This document shows positions 33,394 to 39,942 of a DNA stretch of 39,942 nt, one piece after another. Numbering within the stretch: position 1 is the first letter of the stretch; each line of letters starts with the position of its first letter. The DNA is from Candidatus Thorarchaeota archaeon (GTDB taxonomy: Archaea > Asgardarchaeota > Thorarchaeia > Thorarchaeales > Thorarchaeaceae). Under the pieces are notes generated by a model. The model did no database searches. It was not told the DNA's origin and saw only the letters and a program-made list of their open reading frames with translations. The stretch is from positions 1 to 39,942 of the forward strand of contig JAGSHN010000006.1 in assembly GCA_029855935.1 (NCBI GenBank). Reading direction: 5' to 3'. The translations under genes were made by a program, and so were the position numbers.

Positions 33394-33622
33394 CAGACCT
33401 ACCCTTCTTCTCGTATCGTCCACGTCACTGGTGAGGCCACTCGCTCACTCACGCACGGCTTAAGAGGATTTCTCCTGCGACAGATGGAACAGCTTGGCGT
33501 CTTGCACTGTCGAACTGCAATGGGAACACTCTGAGGAAGAGGGCCCGTGGACCGTGGCGCAAGAAGACGAATCGCCACGGGGGCTATCGCAGGAGAGAAC
33601 TTGGCGATACTGATTGCAGATG

Positions 33623-33826
33623 TCATATCGGCTCAGGAGGAGGACTCTCCGAGTCCAGCTCCTCGATACGACGCAAGATGTTTCTCTCCTGTTCCCTGAA
33701 CTCGCTCTCCTTAATCCTGCCACGCATGTATTCGAACCTCAGGTCACTGAGGGCCTTGACAAGTCGTTCCCGTTCCCTGTCCCTCTCGTTCCGCCGACCA
33801 CCGCCCTTTCGTCGTAGTAATGGCAT
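33623..33826 (-). CDS. Small, highly charged SHOCT-like protein
   Basis: 67 aa. A basic N-terminus (MPLLRRKGGGRRNERDRER) is followed by a helical hairpin: LVKALSDLRFEYMRGRIKES then EFREQERNILRRIEEL. The 'L..L...Y..G.I.E.EF......L' spacing matches the SHOCT short C-terminal domain, which is found at the ends of many proteins and probably mediates oligomerisation. The frame opens further upstream at 33901, but ATG 33826 gives a start that matches where the charged region begins. Function unknown. Confidence 0.5.
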   Translation of the reverse strand: MPLLRRKGGGRRNERDRERERLVKALSDLRFEYMRGRIKESEFREQERNILRRIEELDSESPPPEPI

Positions 33827-33901
33827 ATGTCTCACCCAATGGAACAGCGGTTCATCCATCACCAACTCGAACAATAAGCATTTCGCAAGACAAGGGCCCA
33901 T

Positions 33902-34679
33902 ATGGAAACGACCAGTGGGTGCTAGGAATGCTCCATCCGCGTTCAGACACCCCTCAACACTGAATCACAGCATTCACTTGTGTCGTCCACCAAGCACAAC
34001 AGTGAGTTCCGACGTCGTCGAAACGTCTACAGGGGAAGTCTCAAGACTCACATGGTCTAGGCCAGTCCATCCCACTCGGTCGGTTCTGGCGCCGCGCACT
34101 ACTCGCCCCCACCAGTCTCATTCGGATCCTAGACGACACGGACGTCGTAGATCTCACGTACGCCAGCCGTGCAAGGAGCGACCCTCCGAAACGACCACGT
34201 ATCCAGTGGGTCGCGAACGTGTTGTCACACCCCGCCATCGGATACGACAACATAGAGGCCCCTCTGGCGAACTCACTCGCAGAGAAGTCCTCCCAGGCAC
34301 ACACGATTCCAAGAACACATTCCCTCTGTGAACAACAGATGCGGCTGGTTTCAATGTCAGAGCAGCCTCCCAAGTCACTGGCCACGTGATACCTTCTACT
34401 CCAAAGAGATAGTTCGTGAATGCCCAAGCAGATATTCCCGTATTTCTCTCAGTCGACATTTTCTGCAATTGCTGTACGTCTTCAACGGGCATCATTCCAC
34501 GAACAATACAAGAACTATCTCATATCTAGTGAACCCGCGCTCGATTTCTCAAAGTACATCAGTGATAGAGCCAAGACAAGCACGCTGTGCTAGACATCTG
34601 GTGAGCTGGAGATTGGTTTCTCACGGTTCTCGTGTCTGATGCGATTCGATTGCATGCCTCAACATCTGCGATAGATATC
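33902..34679. other. Gene-poor transition region
   Basis: About 780 bp without a confident intact gene, at the point where composition shifts from the GC-rich chromosome to the more AT-rich island. Several overlapping frames are open on both strands, none convincing; the best is the decayed plus-strand frame described separately at 34006-34593. Confidence 0.5.
34006..34593 (+). pseudogene. Candidate decayed gene with two in-frame TGA codons
   Basis: One plus-strand frame stays open from 34006 to 34593 except for TGA at 34387-34389 and 34417-34419. It lacks a start codon near its 5' end. Parts read like protein: TSLIRILDDTDVVDLTYASR and VANVLSHPAIGYDNIEAPLA before the stops. An ATG-started 57-aa piece follows at 34420 (MPKQIFPYFSQSTFSAIAVR). 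Either this is a broken gene or the resemblance is chance in a GC-rich stretch, since minus-strand frames are also open here. The 57-aa frame could be an independent small gene. Confidence 0.28.
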
Positions 34680-35072
34680 CTATCCCACCACAACTATCAA
34701 CGGAGTCGACAAGAAGCCCAGGAATAGTGTAGACAGTAGACTATCTGGTATCATTAATGTTCTAATCATGCTCGCTCCGAGCCCGATTGCCTCTGACAGT
34801 ACTATGGACCATGGTGCTGTTTCAAAGAATCGTCTTCCAATTCCGTAGAACCCGCTCCCATAGCCGAATAGCAGCCAATAGAAGAATGGAAGTAGTACGC
34901 AGAATACCCAAACGTACACAAGCGGATCAAACGGATACTGTTGCATCACGTGAACGTATCTCCCGAGCGATTCTCGCGGTCCAGAGTCACCAGGGCGCCA
35001 TCGGTTAAGCACCGGCCTCAGGGTGACCGCCTTGGCGTGTAGACCGAAAACTGACGGAGTACGTAGCGACAC
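34680..35072 (-). CDS. Small membrane protein of the minus-strand island
   Basis: 130 aa from a GTG at 35072, or 88 aa from an ATG at 34946 (MQQYPFDPLVYVW). The C-terminal 88 residues hold three hydrophobic segments (VYVWVFCVLLPFFYWLLFG; a middle WSIVLSEAIGLGASMI; LLSTLFLGFLSTPLIVVVG). The first 42 residues are basic and less protein-like, so the shorter form is quite possible. Last gene of the run of minus-strand membrane genes, about 40 bp after the preceding one. No family recognised. Confidence 0.5.
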   Translation of the reverse strand: MSLRTPSVFGLHAKAVTLRPVLNRWRPGDSGPRESLGRYVHVMQQYPFDPLVYVWVFCVLLPFFYWLLFGYGSGFYGIGRRFFETAPWSIVLSEAIGLGASMIRTLMIPDSLLSTLFLGFLSTPLIVVVG

Positions 35073-35114
35073 TGCTCTCGCAACAGACTATGTGAGATGG
35101 TCTTGTATGTCTTG

Positions 35115-35681
35115 TCATTCTCTCACGGTCTCTCGCGCCTCTAGGTCTGAATACTCTGCCTCCAGCATATGTACGATTGTCCTTGCCTGAGCTCCCAACT
35201 CGTCCTCACGGTCTAGCAGCGACTGCAATACCTCCTCTGCTGTGTCATTGTGTCTACGAGCGGCAAGAAACATACTCTCAAGATGGTCGGTGAACACCTC
35301 CGTGTCCACGCCGCGGCCCTTCTCGTACGCGGCGACAATCGGGCTCACGGCGAATCTGTAGAAGGTGTTCCTGTATCCCTTCCCTATATGAACAAGTAGA
35401 ACATTCAGTATCACGAGAACGCCAGCCGCACCAAGAGTATGCAGAAACAAAGGAGCCCGCTGGAACATATGGTCAAGAAGATACTGGCCAAGATATCCGA
35501 CAACGAAACCCAGATTCATAGGTAGAGCAACAAGAGTGAGATAGGAGCGGAGGTGGCTACCACACAGGACCTGCCGCAGACGACCAGCATGTCTAGTTGT
35601 GTATTCATCACCCCAGAAGACATAGAGGTATCCAGCACCGAACCATCCTGCTATCAGAATCGCCAGCGGCAAGAAGATCAC
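35115..35681 (-). CDS. Membrane protein with cytosolic helical tail (paralogue of 37261-37782)
   Basis: 188 aa. Three to four hydrophobic segments (LPLAILIAGWFGAGYLYVFW; LVALPMNLGFVVGYLG; TLGAAGVLVILNVLLVHI) are followed by ~75 helical, charged residues (FTDHLESMFLAARRHNDTAE, LGAQARTIVHMLEAE). The TM3 and tail match the gene at 37261-37782: GAAGVLVILNV versus GAGGVTFAANV, and HLESMF versus HLEALV, with a shared G-x-x-x-x-x-V-H-x-x-L ending. The start is a GTG whose bases overlap the previous stop (GTGA), so it is translationally coupled to 35678-36301. Function unknown. Confidence 0.65.
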   Translation of the reverse strand: MIFLPLAILIAGWFGAGYLYVFWGDEYTTRHAGRLRQVLCGSHLRSYLTLVALPMNLGFVVGYLGQYLLDHMFQRAPLFLHTLGAAGVLVILNVLLVHIGKGYRNTFYRFAVSPIVAAYEKGRGVDTEVFTDHLESMFLAARRHNDTAEEVLQSLLDREDELGAQARTIVHMLEAEYSDLEARETVRE

Positions 35682-36301
35682 TGTTGTGCCTCCATATACT
35701 CTGTGATTGAGACCTCAAGATAGTGTATCCACACAAGCCACATAGAAACCGCGACAAAAAAGTTGAACGCCACACTGACAATTCCCCAGAGAAGTCGGGA
35801 ACGGTAATTCTCTCTGAATGCATCAAACAAGTTCGAAACGTGCCATAGAATTGGTGTTATGAGTGCAAACAGACCAAGTACTATTGAGCTTGACAGGGCC
35901 AGCGACAACCACATTCCCAGCAGTCCGACGACGAAACTGGCAGTAACTGTGCCTGCTTCATAGGCCATTAGAAGTGCCATCAACCAGTGACTTGAGAGTG
36001 CCAAATAGCCGACCATGATCGCCAGTTTTGTAGCAGGTTCAACGCTCATTGTTATGTAGGCGTCTACTACGCCCAGACTACCTGGCAATATGACACCCGA
36101 CCAGTAGAGAGTATTTTGAACAAAACCCTCAACAGCAGTCGCCTCGGCCACATATGCAGCCCACGAGAGTTTCTGTGCCTCTGTCATCTGATCGTCCACC
36201 AGCGTGTCAATCTCGCACTCCTCGATTCGAAAAGCAAACAGTAGGTCGACCGAAATGTGCAGAATAGCAGTGCCACCTGCGGGAGTAGTAGCTGTCAACA
36301 A
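35678..36301 (-). CDS. Multi-pass membrane protein
   Basis: 207 aa from a TTG at 36301; an ATG at 36187 (MTEAQKLSWAAYV) is a good alternative and would give 169 aa. Four hydrophobic segments follow: AIMVGYLALSSHWLMALLM; VTASFVVGLLGMWLSLALSS; IVLGLFALITPILWHVSNL; and WGIVSVAFNFFVAVSMWLVW. Between the third and fourth is a basic loop (FRENYRSR), so loops probably face the cytoplasm there. The stop overlaps the start of the next gene by 4 nt. No family recognised. Preceded by the repeat-containing fragment at 36332. Confidence 0.6.
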   Translation of the reverse strand: MLTATTPAGGTAILHISVDLLFAFRIEECEIDTLVDDQMTEAQKLSWAAYVAEATAVEGFVQNTLYWSGVILPGSLGVVDAYITMSVEPATKLAIMVGYLALSSHWLMALLMAYEAGTVTASFVVGLLGMWLSLALSSSIVLGLFALITPILWHVSNLFDAFRENYRSRLLWGIVSVAFNFFVAVSMWLVWIHYLEVSITEYMEAQQ

Positions 36302-36331
36302 GAGATGAGTGCGAGGCCACCAGCCCTCCCA

Positions 36332-36508
36332 CTATGTCACAATCTGCTGAAGCAAGGTCTGAATACTATCCAAGATTGACTGGACAGTTGGCGAAGGTTC
36401 GACCTCTACATAGTATCCGTCAACACTTCTGTCATAGGTCACTAGCTCATCCGGGTCCTGCGCGTTCGGGTCGTGTCTGTGCAGGTCTGCGACGACTCTG
36501 ATGTCATG
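36332..36508 (-). pseudogene. Gene fragment carrying repeat copy 1 (HDIRVVADLHRHDPNAQ)
   Basis: A minus-strand frame reads HDIRVVADLHRHDPNAQDPD, then a run ending SILDSIQTLLQQIVT and a stop at 36332-36334. The frame is open upstream to about 36556, but no ATG, GTG or TTG precedes the conserved part. It therefore looks like the 3' end of a truncated gene, or coding-like sequence created by duplication. It is the counterpart of the decayed gene at 39152-39445. Confidence 0.4.
36458..36505 (-). repeat. 48-bp direct repeat, copy 1
   Basis: Matches 39386-39433 at 45 of 48 positions in the same orientation, 2.9 kb apart; weaker similarity continues for about 15 bp further left (GCTCATCCGGGT versus GCTCGTTCGGGT). 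Confidence 0.75.
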
Positions 36509-36584
36509 CGATTGGCATACTTGCGAGGCCGTACGCGAAACATCGGTAGTCCTGAATCACCACGAACTGTCGCCCTGACAAGAT

Positions 36585-37280
36585 CTACCATATGGCGGCA
36601 AACAGGGCGACAAGAAGCGTAGCGGCCACAAGCACTATCAACACAAGTACAAAGGGCCCTGACGTGTTGGCTCGGCCTTGAGGTGCACCGGCCATTTCTC
36701 TCCCTGGGGGCGGGCTCTGGTCCCCGGGCTGGTGTGATGCTCTGGCACCACCGGGAGGTTGTCGCCGGGGAGGTTCCATCTCTGAACCTCTTCGCCATCT
36801 TCGATATGGGCTTGAATAGTACGTCCAGGCCATGAGACCAAATGCCGCTGCAAGATACGAGACGATACCACAGATGATACTGTCGGTCGCGAATGCTGGA
36901 TTCTCTTCGAACAAACGGTGGCCAAGGAGTACAGGATTGAGCAGCGCCCAGAAGATAATCGAGGCAATGCACACTATGGTGTTGAATGTAGAACAGTACA
37001 ACTCGTCCAGATAGCGAATGTCAGGACTACTCTGGTCGAACGAGAAGGCTGGTCTGAACTTCTTCCTCGAACTGAGAAAGCGAGCGAGTAACACCCCTCC
37101 AAGGAAAGAGAGAGCCCAGAGCATCACCGCATAGGCCTGAAACATAGGGTCCTCAAAGATCAACGCCATCCAGTCATCGCCCCACACCATGCCTCTAGAC
37201 AGCATATCACTGTATTCAGTCCTGACCATGTCAGATTCAAGTGAGTGAGTCCAGCGATCATCAGAGCAAGTCGTGCTCAC
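36585..37280 (-). CDS. Multi-pass membrane protein with Pro/Gly-rich cytosolic segment
   Basis: 231 aa from a GTG at 37280 (overlapping the preceding gene by 20 nt), or from ATG 37229 (MVRTEYSDMLSRG), which avoids the overlap. TM1 is YAVMLWALSFLGGVLLARFL. A basic/aromatic soluble loop follows (SSRKKFRPAFSFDQ). TM2 is TFNTIVCIASIIFWALLNPV and TM3 is SIICGIVSYLAAAFGLMAW. A strongly basic and Pro/Gly-rich stretch of ~55 residues comes next (RRWRRGSEMEPPRRQPPGGA). A final TM closes the protein (GPFVLVLIVLVAATLLVALF). The disordered linker between TM3 and TM4 resembles docking or surface-exposed linkers. No family recognised. Confidence 0.6.
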   Translation of the reverse strand: MSTTCSDDRWTHSLESDMVRTEYSDMLSRGMVWGDDWMALIFEDPMFQAYAVMLWALSFLGGVLLARFLSSRKKFRPAFSFDQSSPDIRYLDELYCSTFNTIVCIASIIFWALLNPVLLGHRLFEENPAFATDSIICGIVSYLAAAFGLMAWTYYSSPYRRWRRGSEMEPPRRQPPGGARASHQPGDQSPPPGREMAGAPQGRANTSGPFVLVLIVLVAATLLVALFAAIW

Positions 37281-37782
37281 TGAGAACTCGATGCACGGTT
37301 GCGCCCAACGAGTCTCCTCTCATCGCCAACTCCCGAAGCACAGAGAGAGCCCTTCGTGAGGAGTCCCTCTCAGGGTCACTCTGGATCTTCACGACTAGAG
37401 CCTCTAGATGTGCTCTTGGGTCTTCGGCCTCCTTGAGGTCTTGCAGGAGCCAGCGGCGTAGCAACCACGTGTCATCAGTCCTCATGCGCATCCATCGTAC
37501 CACGTTTGCGGCAAATGTAACACCTCCCGCGCCCCACGAGAGCAAAGTGATGACTGGATGTATGTATGCCTGGGTCAATTGAATCACTAGGTCTATCAGA
37601 GCTCCATAGAATATGCAGAAAGTAGTCAAATGCAGAAGAAGGCCCACCCAGAATGAAGAAAAGAGTCTAGTGCCAAGCCGCTGAGCAATCGAATGAAAAT
37701 GTTTCTGACTACTCGAAAAGTCGAGCAGAAGAACAATGATCCAAACAGTTCCAGACAGAAGAACAAACTCGATGATCTCCAT
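37261..37782 (-). CDS. Membrane protein with cytosolic helical tail (paralogue of 35115-35681)
   Basis: 173 aa. TM segments: IIEFVLLSGTVWIIVLLLDF near the N-terminus, SSFWVGLLLHLTTFCIFYGA, and a third (VITLLSWGAGGVTFAANVV). The cytosolic tail of ~70 residues is helical and charged (HLEALVVKIQSDPERDSSRR, LGATVHRVLSEHDLL). TM3 and tail align with the product of 35115-35681. The ATG at 37782 is preferred over an opening at 37809: a GGTGG motif lies about 8 nt upstream. It may share a transcript with the following gene at 37280, which it overlaps or nearly touches. Function unknown. Confidence 0.65.
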   Translation of the reverse strand: MEIIEFVLLSGTVWIIVLLLDFSSSQKHFHSIAQRLGTRLFSSFWVGLLLHLTTFCIFYGALIDLVIQLTQAYIHPVITLLSWGAGGVTFAANVVRWMRMRTDDTWLLRRWLLQDLKEAEDPRAHLEALVVKIQSDPERDSSRRALSVLRELAMRGDSLGATVHRVLSEHDLL

Positions 37783-38133
37783 ATTACCGCCACCACATCG
37801 CCAAGGCACAACTCAATGAGTGCATATGGTATAGAAACTTGATTGAACACGACATAGTAGACTGGTCAAGGTCCAGTCCAGTAGGCTGCAACACTACTGA
37901 CGACATCATTTTGAAGTCCCTCTGCGTCAATGAGAAGACTCTGTCTTTCTTTTCGGTATGACCATCATCCACCACAATCTTGCAGTCTTCCTGAAGGAGG
38001 ACTACAAGTACCCGGAACTCTGGTAGCCAGAGGAACTGTTCTATGGAAAAAAGTACACGTTGAACCAGGCTTTTGTAGCACCGATCCGCATATGCATCGC
38101 CGCAGAGAATTAGTATCACTGCCCGTTTCGGAA
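37783..38133 (-). other. Weak frame or non-coding gap in the membrane-protein island
   Basis: A 111-codon minus-strand frame (37784-38119, starting MILILCGDAYADRCYKSLVQ) fills most of this 350-bp gap. It is rich in Cys, His and Met, has no clear fold or membrane segment, and lacks an obvious ribosome binding site, so it is more likely chance or a remnant than a gene. A real small gene here cannot be excluded. Confidence 0.3.
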
Positions 38134-38649
38134 CTACAGGATTCCAATGGGCTCATCTGAAGGAGAATCATTTCTTTCTGTGTCATCCTCCATTCCAATA
38201 GTGCGTTCGTTGGTCTCGAAAAACAACTTCCACTTCATTCTTGTTCTTACTTCCTCCAGTTTGCTGAGAGAACTAAGCACTCGAACCAGCCCCAATGCAA
38301 AAGAGACCATATAGATGTGAAAAATGTGGAAAATCGGGAAGACAAGTCCGAGAGTCACGGTCAAGATATTCTCGATTGATTGGCCTATCAGAGCCCATGC
38401 GATTGCATATAGTATTGCCCAGCAGATTGCCCCGGATGAGAAGACCTTGAGGATGGGTCTTTGAAGTTCTGTCTCATACTGTGCCTTATCGGTCGATGAA
38501 TTCTCTACTATTCTTCTGAGGTCTTCTATTGGACCCCTTAGCTTCCACAATGGAAGTTCTGTGGCACCCAATACAGTGAGTGCAAAGAACAGGTTCTGTA
38601 CGACAAATTCGATTGTATTCTCCTGAAGCAACATATTTTCCTCCTGCAT
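38134..38649 (-). CDS. Multi-pass membrane protein
   Basis: 171 aa from ATG 38649, only 4 nt after the stop of the preceding gene, so the two are almost certainly one transcript. Hydrophobic segments: IEFVVQNLFFALTVLGATEL, then after a ~45-residue polar helical loop (RGPIEDLRRIVENSS, DKAQYETELQRP) SGAICWAILYAIAWALIG and ILTVTLGLVFPIFHIFHIYM. The C-terminal ~40 residues are basic then acidic (RTRMKWKLFFETNE, GMEDDTERNDSPSDE), so probably cytosolic. No family recognised. Confidence 0.62.
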   Translation of the reverse strand: MQEENMLLQENTIEFVVQNLFFALTVLGATELPLWKLRGPIEDLRRIVENSSTDKAQYETELQRPILKVFSSGAICWAILYAIAWALIGQSIENILTVTLGLVFPIFHIFHIYMVSFALGLVRVLSSLSKLEEVRTRMKWKLFFETNERTIGMEDDTERNDSPSDEPIGIL

Positions 38650-38653
38650 CTAG

Positions 38654-39064
38654 TCAATCTGGTACAACAATATCATGATAGTAGTCTATTCTACAAAGTA
38701 CGTATGCAAGAGATGTCAAAATGAAAAGGATTCTTGCGACACGTAAGACAGGGTTCCACGTGCCCACCTTTGTCATATCGGTGGCAAACAGAGCCAGATC
38801 AAATGCCCATCTGATGAAGGTAGTAGGCCATTTCTTGAGGGGGATTAGCAGATTCACTACTAGGGCGGCAAACGTGACAGCATAGAACTCTAAGATTTGA
38901 TCATGTGAAACTCCCAACGCCAGCGCAGATGTAGCTATCGCTTCTACGGCGGCAAAGAAAGCAAGCGAGAGCCCGGTTGCTACTCCACCCGCTCCAGCAC
39001 AGGCTACGAGTCCGGCCCCTGACGAGCGAAGTGTATCAAATGTGAACCATGCGAAAAACGCCAT
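38654..39064 (-). CDS. Small multi-pass membrane protein
   Basis: 136 aa. Hydrophobic segments: an Ala/Gly-rich N-terminal pair (SGAGLVACAGAGGVATGLSL, FFAAVEAIATSALALGVS), ILEFYAVTFAALVVNLLIPL, and VLRVARILFILTSLAYVL near the C-terminus. The loop KKWPTTFIRWAF is basic. ATG 39064 is the first in-frame start. It is followed within 4 nt by the next membrane gene. No family recognised. Confidence 0.58.
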   Translation of the reverse strand: MAFFAWFTFDTLRSSGAGLVACAGAGGVATGLSLAFFAAVEAIATSALALGVSHDQILEFYAVTFAALVVNLLIPLKKWPTTFIRWAFDLALFATDMTKVGTWNPVLRVARILFILTSLAYVLCRIDYYHDIVVPD

Positions 39065-39151
39065 GTTTCACAGTTTCAGAATTGAAACTAGACCTGAAAA
39101 TATCGAGAATACTATGTCCGGCATCGTCAAAGATGAAATCAGGAAATTGAA

Positions 39152-39445
39152 TCAGTCCTCTAGAATATCAACGACTATGCGCAAACTACCCAGAAGATTC
39201 ATTGCGAACTCGTAGACAACATCCCGTGCCAATCTGAGTAGTTCCACCACTAGCTCAGGCCATCCAATATTGAGGATTCAATCGCATTGACAGTACGCCC
39301 AAGAATTGTCAAGTGCAACTTCGGCTGTGGCTTCGTCAGCTTTGCCATTCAACGTTCCGTCAAATGCCACAGGCTCGTTCGGGTGCTGTGCGTTCGGGTC
39401 GTGTCTGTTCAGGTCTGCGACGACGCTGATGTCGTGGACCCTCAT
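39152..39445 (-). pseudogene. Decayed small gene carrying repeat copy 2 (HDISVVADLNRHDPNAQ)
   Basis: From an ATG at 39445 the minus strand reads MRVHDISVVADLNRHDPNAQ and continues for 55 codons to a TGA at 39278-39280. In the same frame it then runs for 41 more codons (ILNIGWPELVVELLRLARDV, ending SLRIVVDILED) to a TGA at 39152-39154. The second part reads as an amphipathic helix, much like the end of copy 1 (SILDSIQTLL). One mutation, for example TCA to TGA, would explain the break. A functional 55-aa product from the first part alone remains possible. Confidence 0.4.
39386..39433 (-). repeat. 48-bp direct repeat, copy 2
   Basis: Matches 36458-36505 at 45 of 48 positions. In the shared minus-strand frame, two of the three differences change the amino acid (Arg/Ser and His/Asn). 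Confidence 0.75.
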
Positions 39446-39500
39446 CTCTACGAGGGGATAGAAGTGGGCCCTACGGAGTTTGGCCCGGTGTTTCGATGTC

Positions 39501-39942
39501 TCACTCAGACGCAAAATACTCGTCCAGCAGTCCATCGCTAATCATCTCCTCAGCGTCTGCTGCTGCCCGGCATTTGATGGTGGGCCTCCGAATCCAGCAG
39601 TAGGCCCATGGAATGAGAATCACAAGAATGCCGACAGCAGCGTAACCTCCTATAGCATAGAAGAACAGAAAGGTCAGAACGTGGCCTGCGAACCTGATGG
39701 AGTCCACCACAACGTCATAGGCCAGTTGATGGTTGTTGTAGAGAGACAAACACCACTGTGCAAATCGAGACTCGCTTGCAATCATCTCGACACCATATCT
39801 CTCGCGCAGGTATTGTCTCTCCAGTGCACTATGAACGGGACTGCTGAGACAAGTGGACACGACAAGGAGCACTGCGGCAGGAATACCGAACTGTACAATG
39901 CCAGTCCCCCAGGCTGCCCAGTAGGTCTCCACAGTATTCCAA
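39501..39942 (-). CDS. Membrane protein, possibly partial at the window edge
   Basis: 143 aa if the GTG at 39932 is the start; the frame stays open to the window end, so the true start may lie outside. Hydrophobic segments: GIVQFGIPAAVLLVVSTCL near the N-terminus, then after a ~50-residue polar region (HSALERQYLRERYGVEMI, SLYNNHQLAYDVVV) VLTFLFFYAIGGYAAVG and VGILVILIPWAYCWIRRP. The C-terminal tail is acidic (ADAEEMISDGLLDEYFASE). It belongs by orientation and type to the island of small membrane proteins. No family recognised. Confidence 0.55.
   Translation of the reverse strand, partial: WNTVETYWAAWGTGIVQFGIPAAVLLVVSTCLSSPVHSALERQYLRERYGVEMIASESRFAQWCLSLYNNHQLAYDVVVDSIRFAGHVLTFLFFYAIGGYAAVGILVILIPWAYCWIRRPTIKCRAAADAEEMISDGLLDEYFASE

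Noticed and set aside
37784-38119. 111-codon minus-strand frame as a gene
   Set aside because: Cys/His/Met-rich, no ribosome binding site, no membrane segment unlike its neighbours; kept only as a weak possibility.
34006-39445. In-frame TGA codons suggesting UGA recoding (selenocysteine or reassigned stop)
   Set aside because: Intact genes in the same island end with TGA, no SECIS-like hairpin was seen, and the interrupted frames look like decayed genes.
1-39942. CRISPR array or cas genes
   Set aside because: No regularly spaced short repeats and no Cas-like proteins were found; the only near-identical repeat has two copies 2.9 kb apart.

Overview
The window looks like a chromosome segment from an archaeon, most likely an Asgard archaeon; a Thorarchaeia-like lineage would fit the fairly high GC content, but no rRNA or other marker gene is present to fix the lineage. 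Signs of an archaeon are TATA-box promoters with short leaders, GGTGA-type ribosome binding sites, a Ser/His (Sec11-type) signal peptidase, an archaeal ATPase with a nuclease-like tail, a beta-CASP metallo-hydrolase and beta-helix (NosD-like) surface proteins. Signs of Asgard specifically are an Arf/Rag-like GTPase fused to two longin/roadblock-like domains, and two more proteins with similar longin-like domains.

Layout. 0.2-9.2 kb: a GbsR/MarR-like regulator, a large polytopic membrane protein, a 7TM protein with a cytosolic longin-like domain, aspartase, an Ig-like surface protein, signal peptidase I and an MFS transporter. 9.3-13.8 kb: a membrane-anchored HhH protein, a 2-amino-3-ketobutyrate CoA ligase-like PLP enzyme, a small protein, a CaCA-type cation exchanger and inorganic pyrophosphatase. 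13.8-18.4 kb: a beta-class DNA methyltransferase, an archaeal ATPase with a PD-(D/E)XK-like tail, and a beta-helix surface protein. 18.5-24.3 kb: cysS, a tRNA-Cys with an unusual elbow, then a pair of DNA methyltransferases (an N6-adenine enzyme and a circularly permuted C5-cytosine enzyme). 24.5-28.3 kb: a longin/winged-helix protein followed by the longin-GTPase-longin-winged-helix protein. 28.3-33.8 kb: a beta-CASP protein translationally coupled to an NAD-kinase-like protein with a C-terminal winged helix, divergent nadA, a HAD phosphatase and a small charged protein. 33.9-39.9 kb: a visibly more AT-rich island of small multi-pass membrane proteins of unknown function, all on the minus strand, with a paralogous pair, a 48-bp near-identical repeat and decayed reading frames.

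How the genes may work together. nadA and the NAD-kinase-like/winged-helix gene are divergent and both concern NAD(P). The two longin-domain genes at 24.6-28.3 kb share the same tandem C-terminal winged-helix-like module and probably form one GTPase signalling or trafficking unit. The paired m6A and m5C methyltransferases resemble the modification half of a system that recognises an asymmetric site, with no recognisable nuclease nearby. The 34-40 kb island may be a cell-envelope system or a decaying mobile region; nothing in it was recognisable by family.
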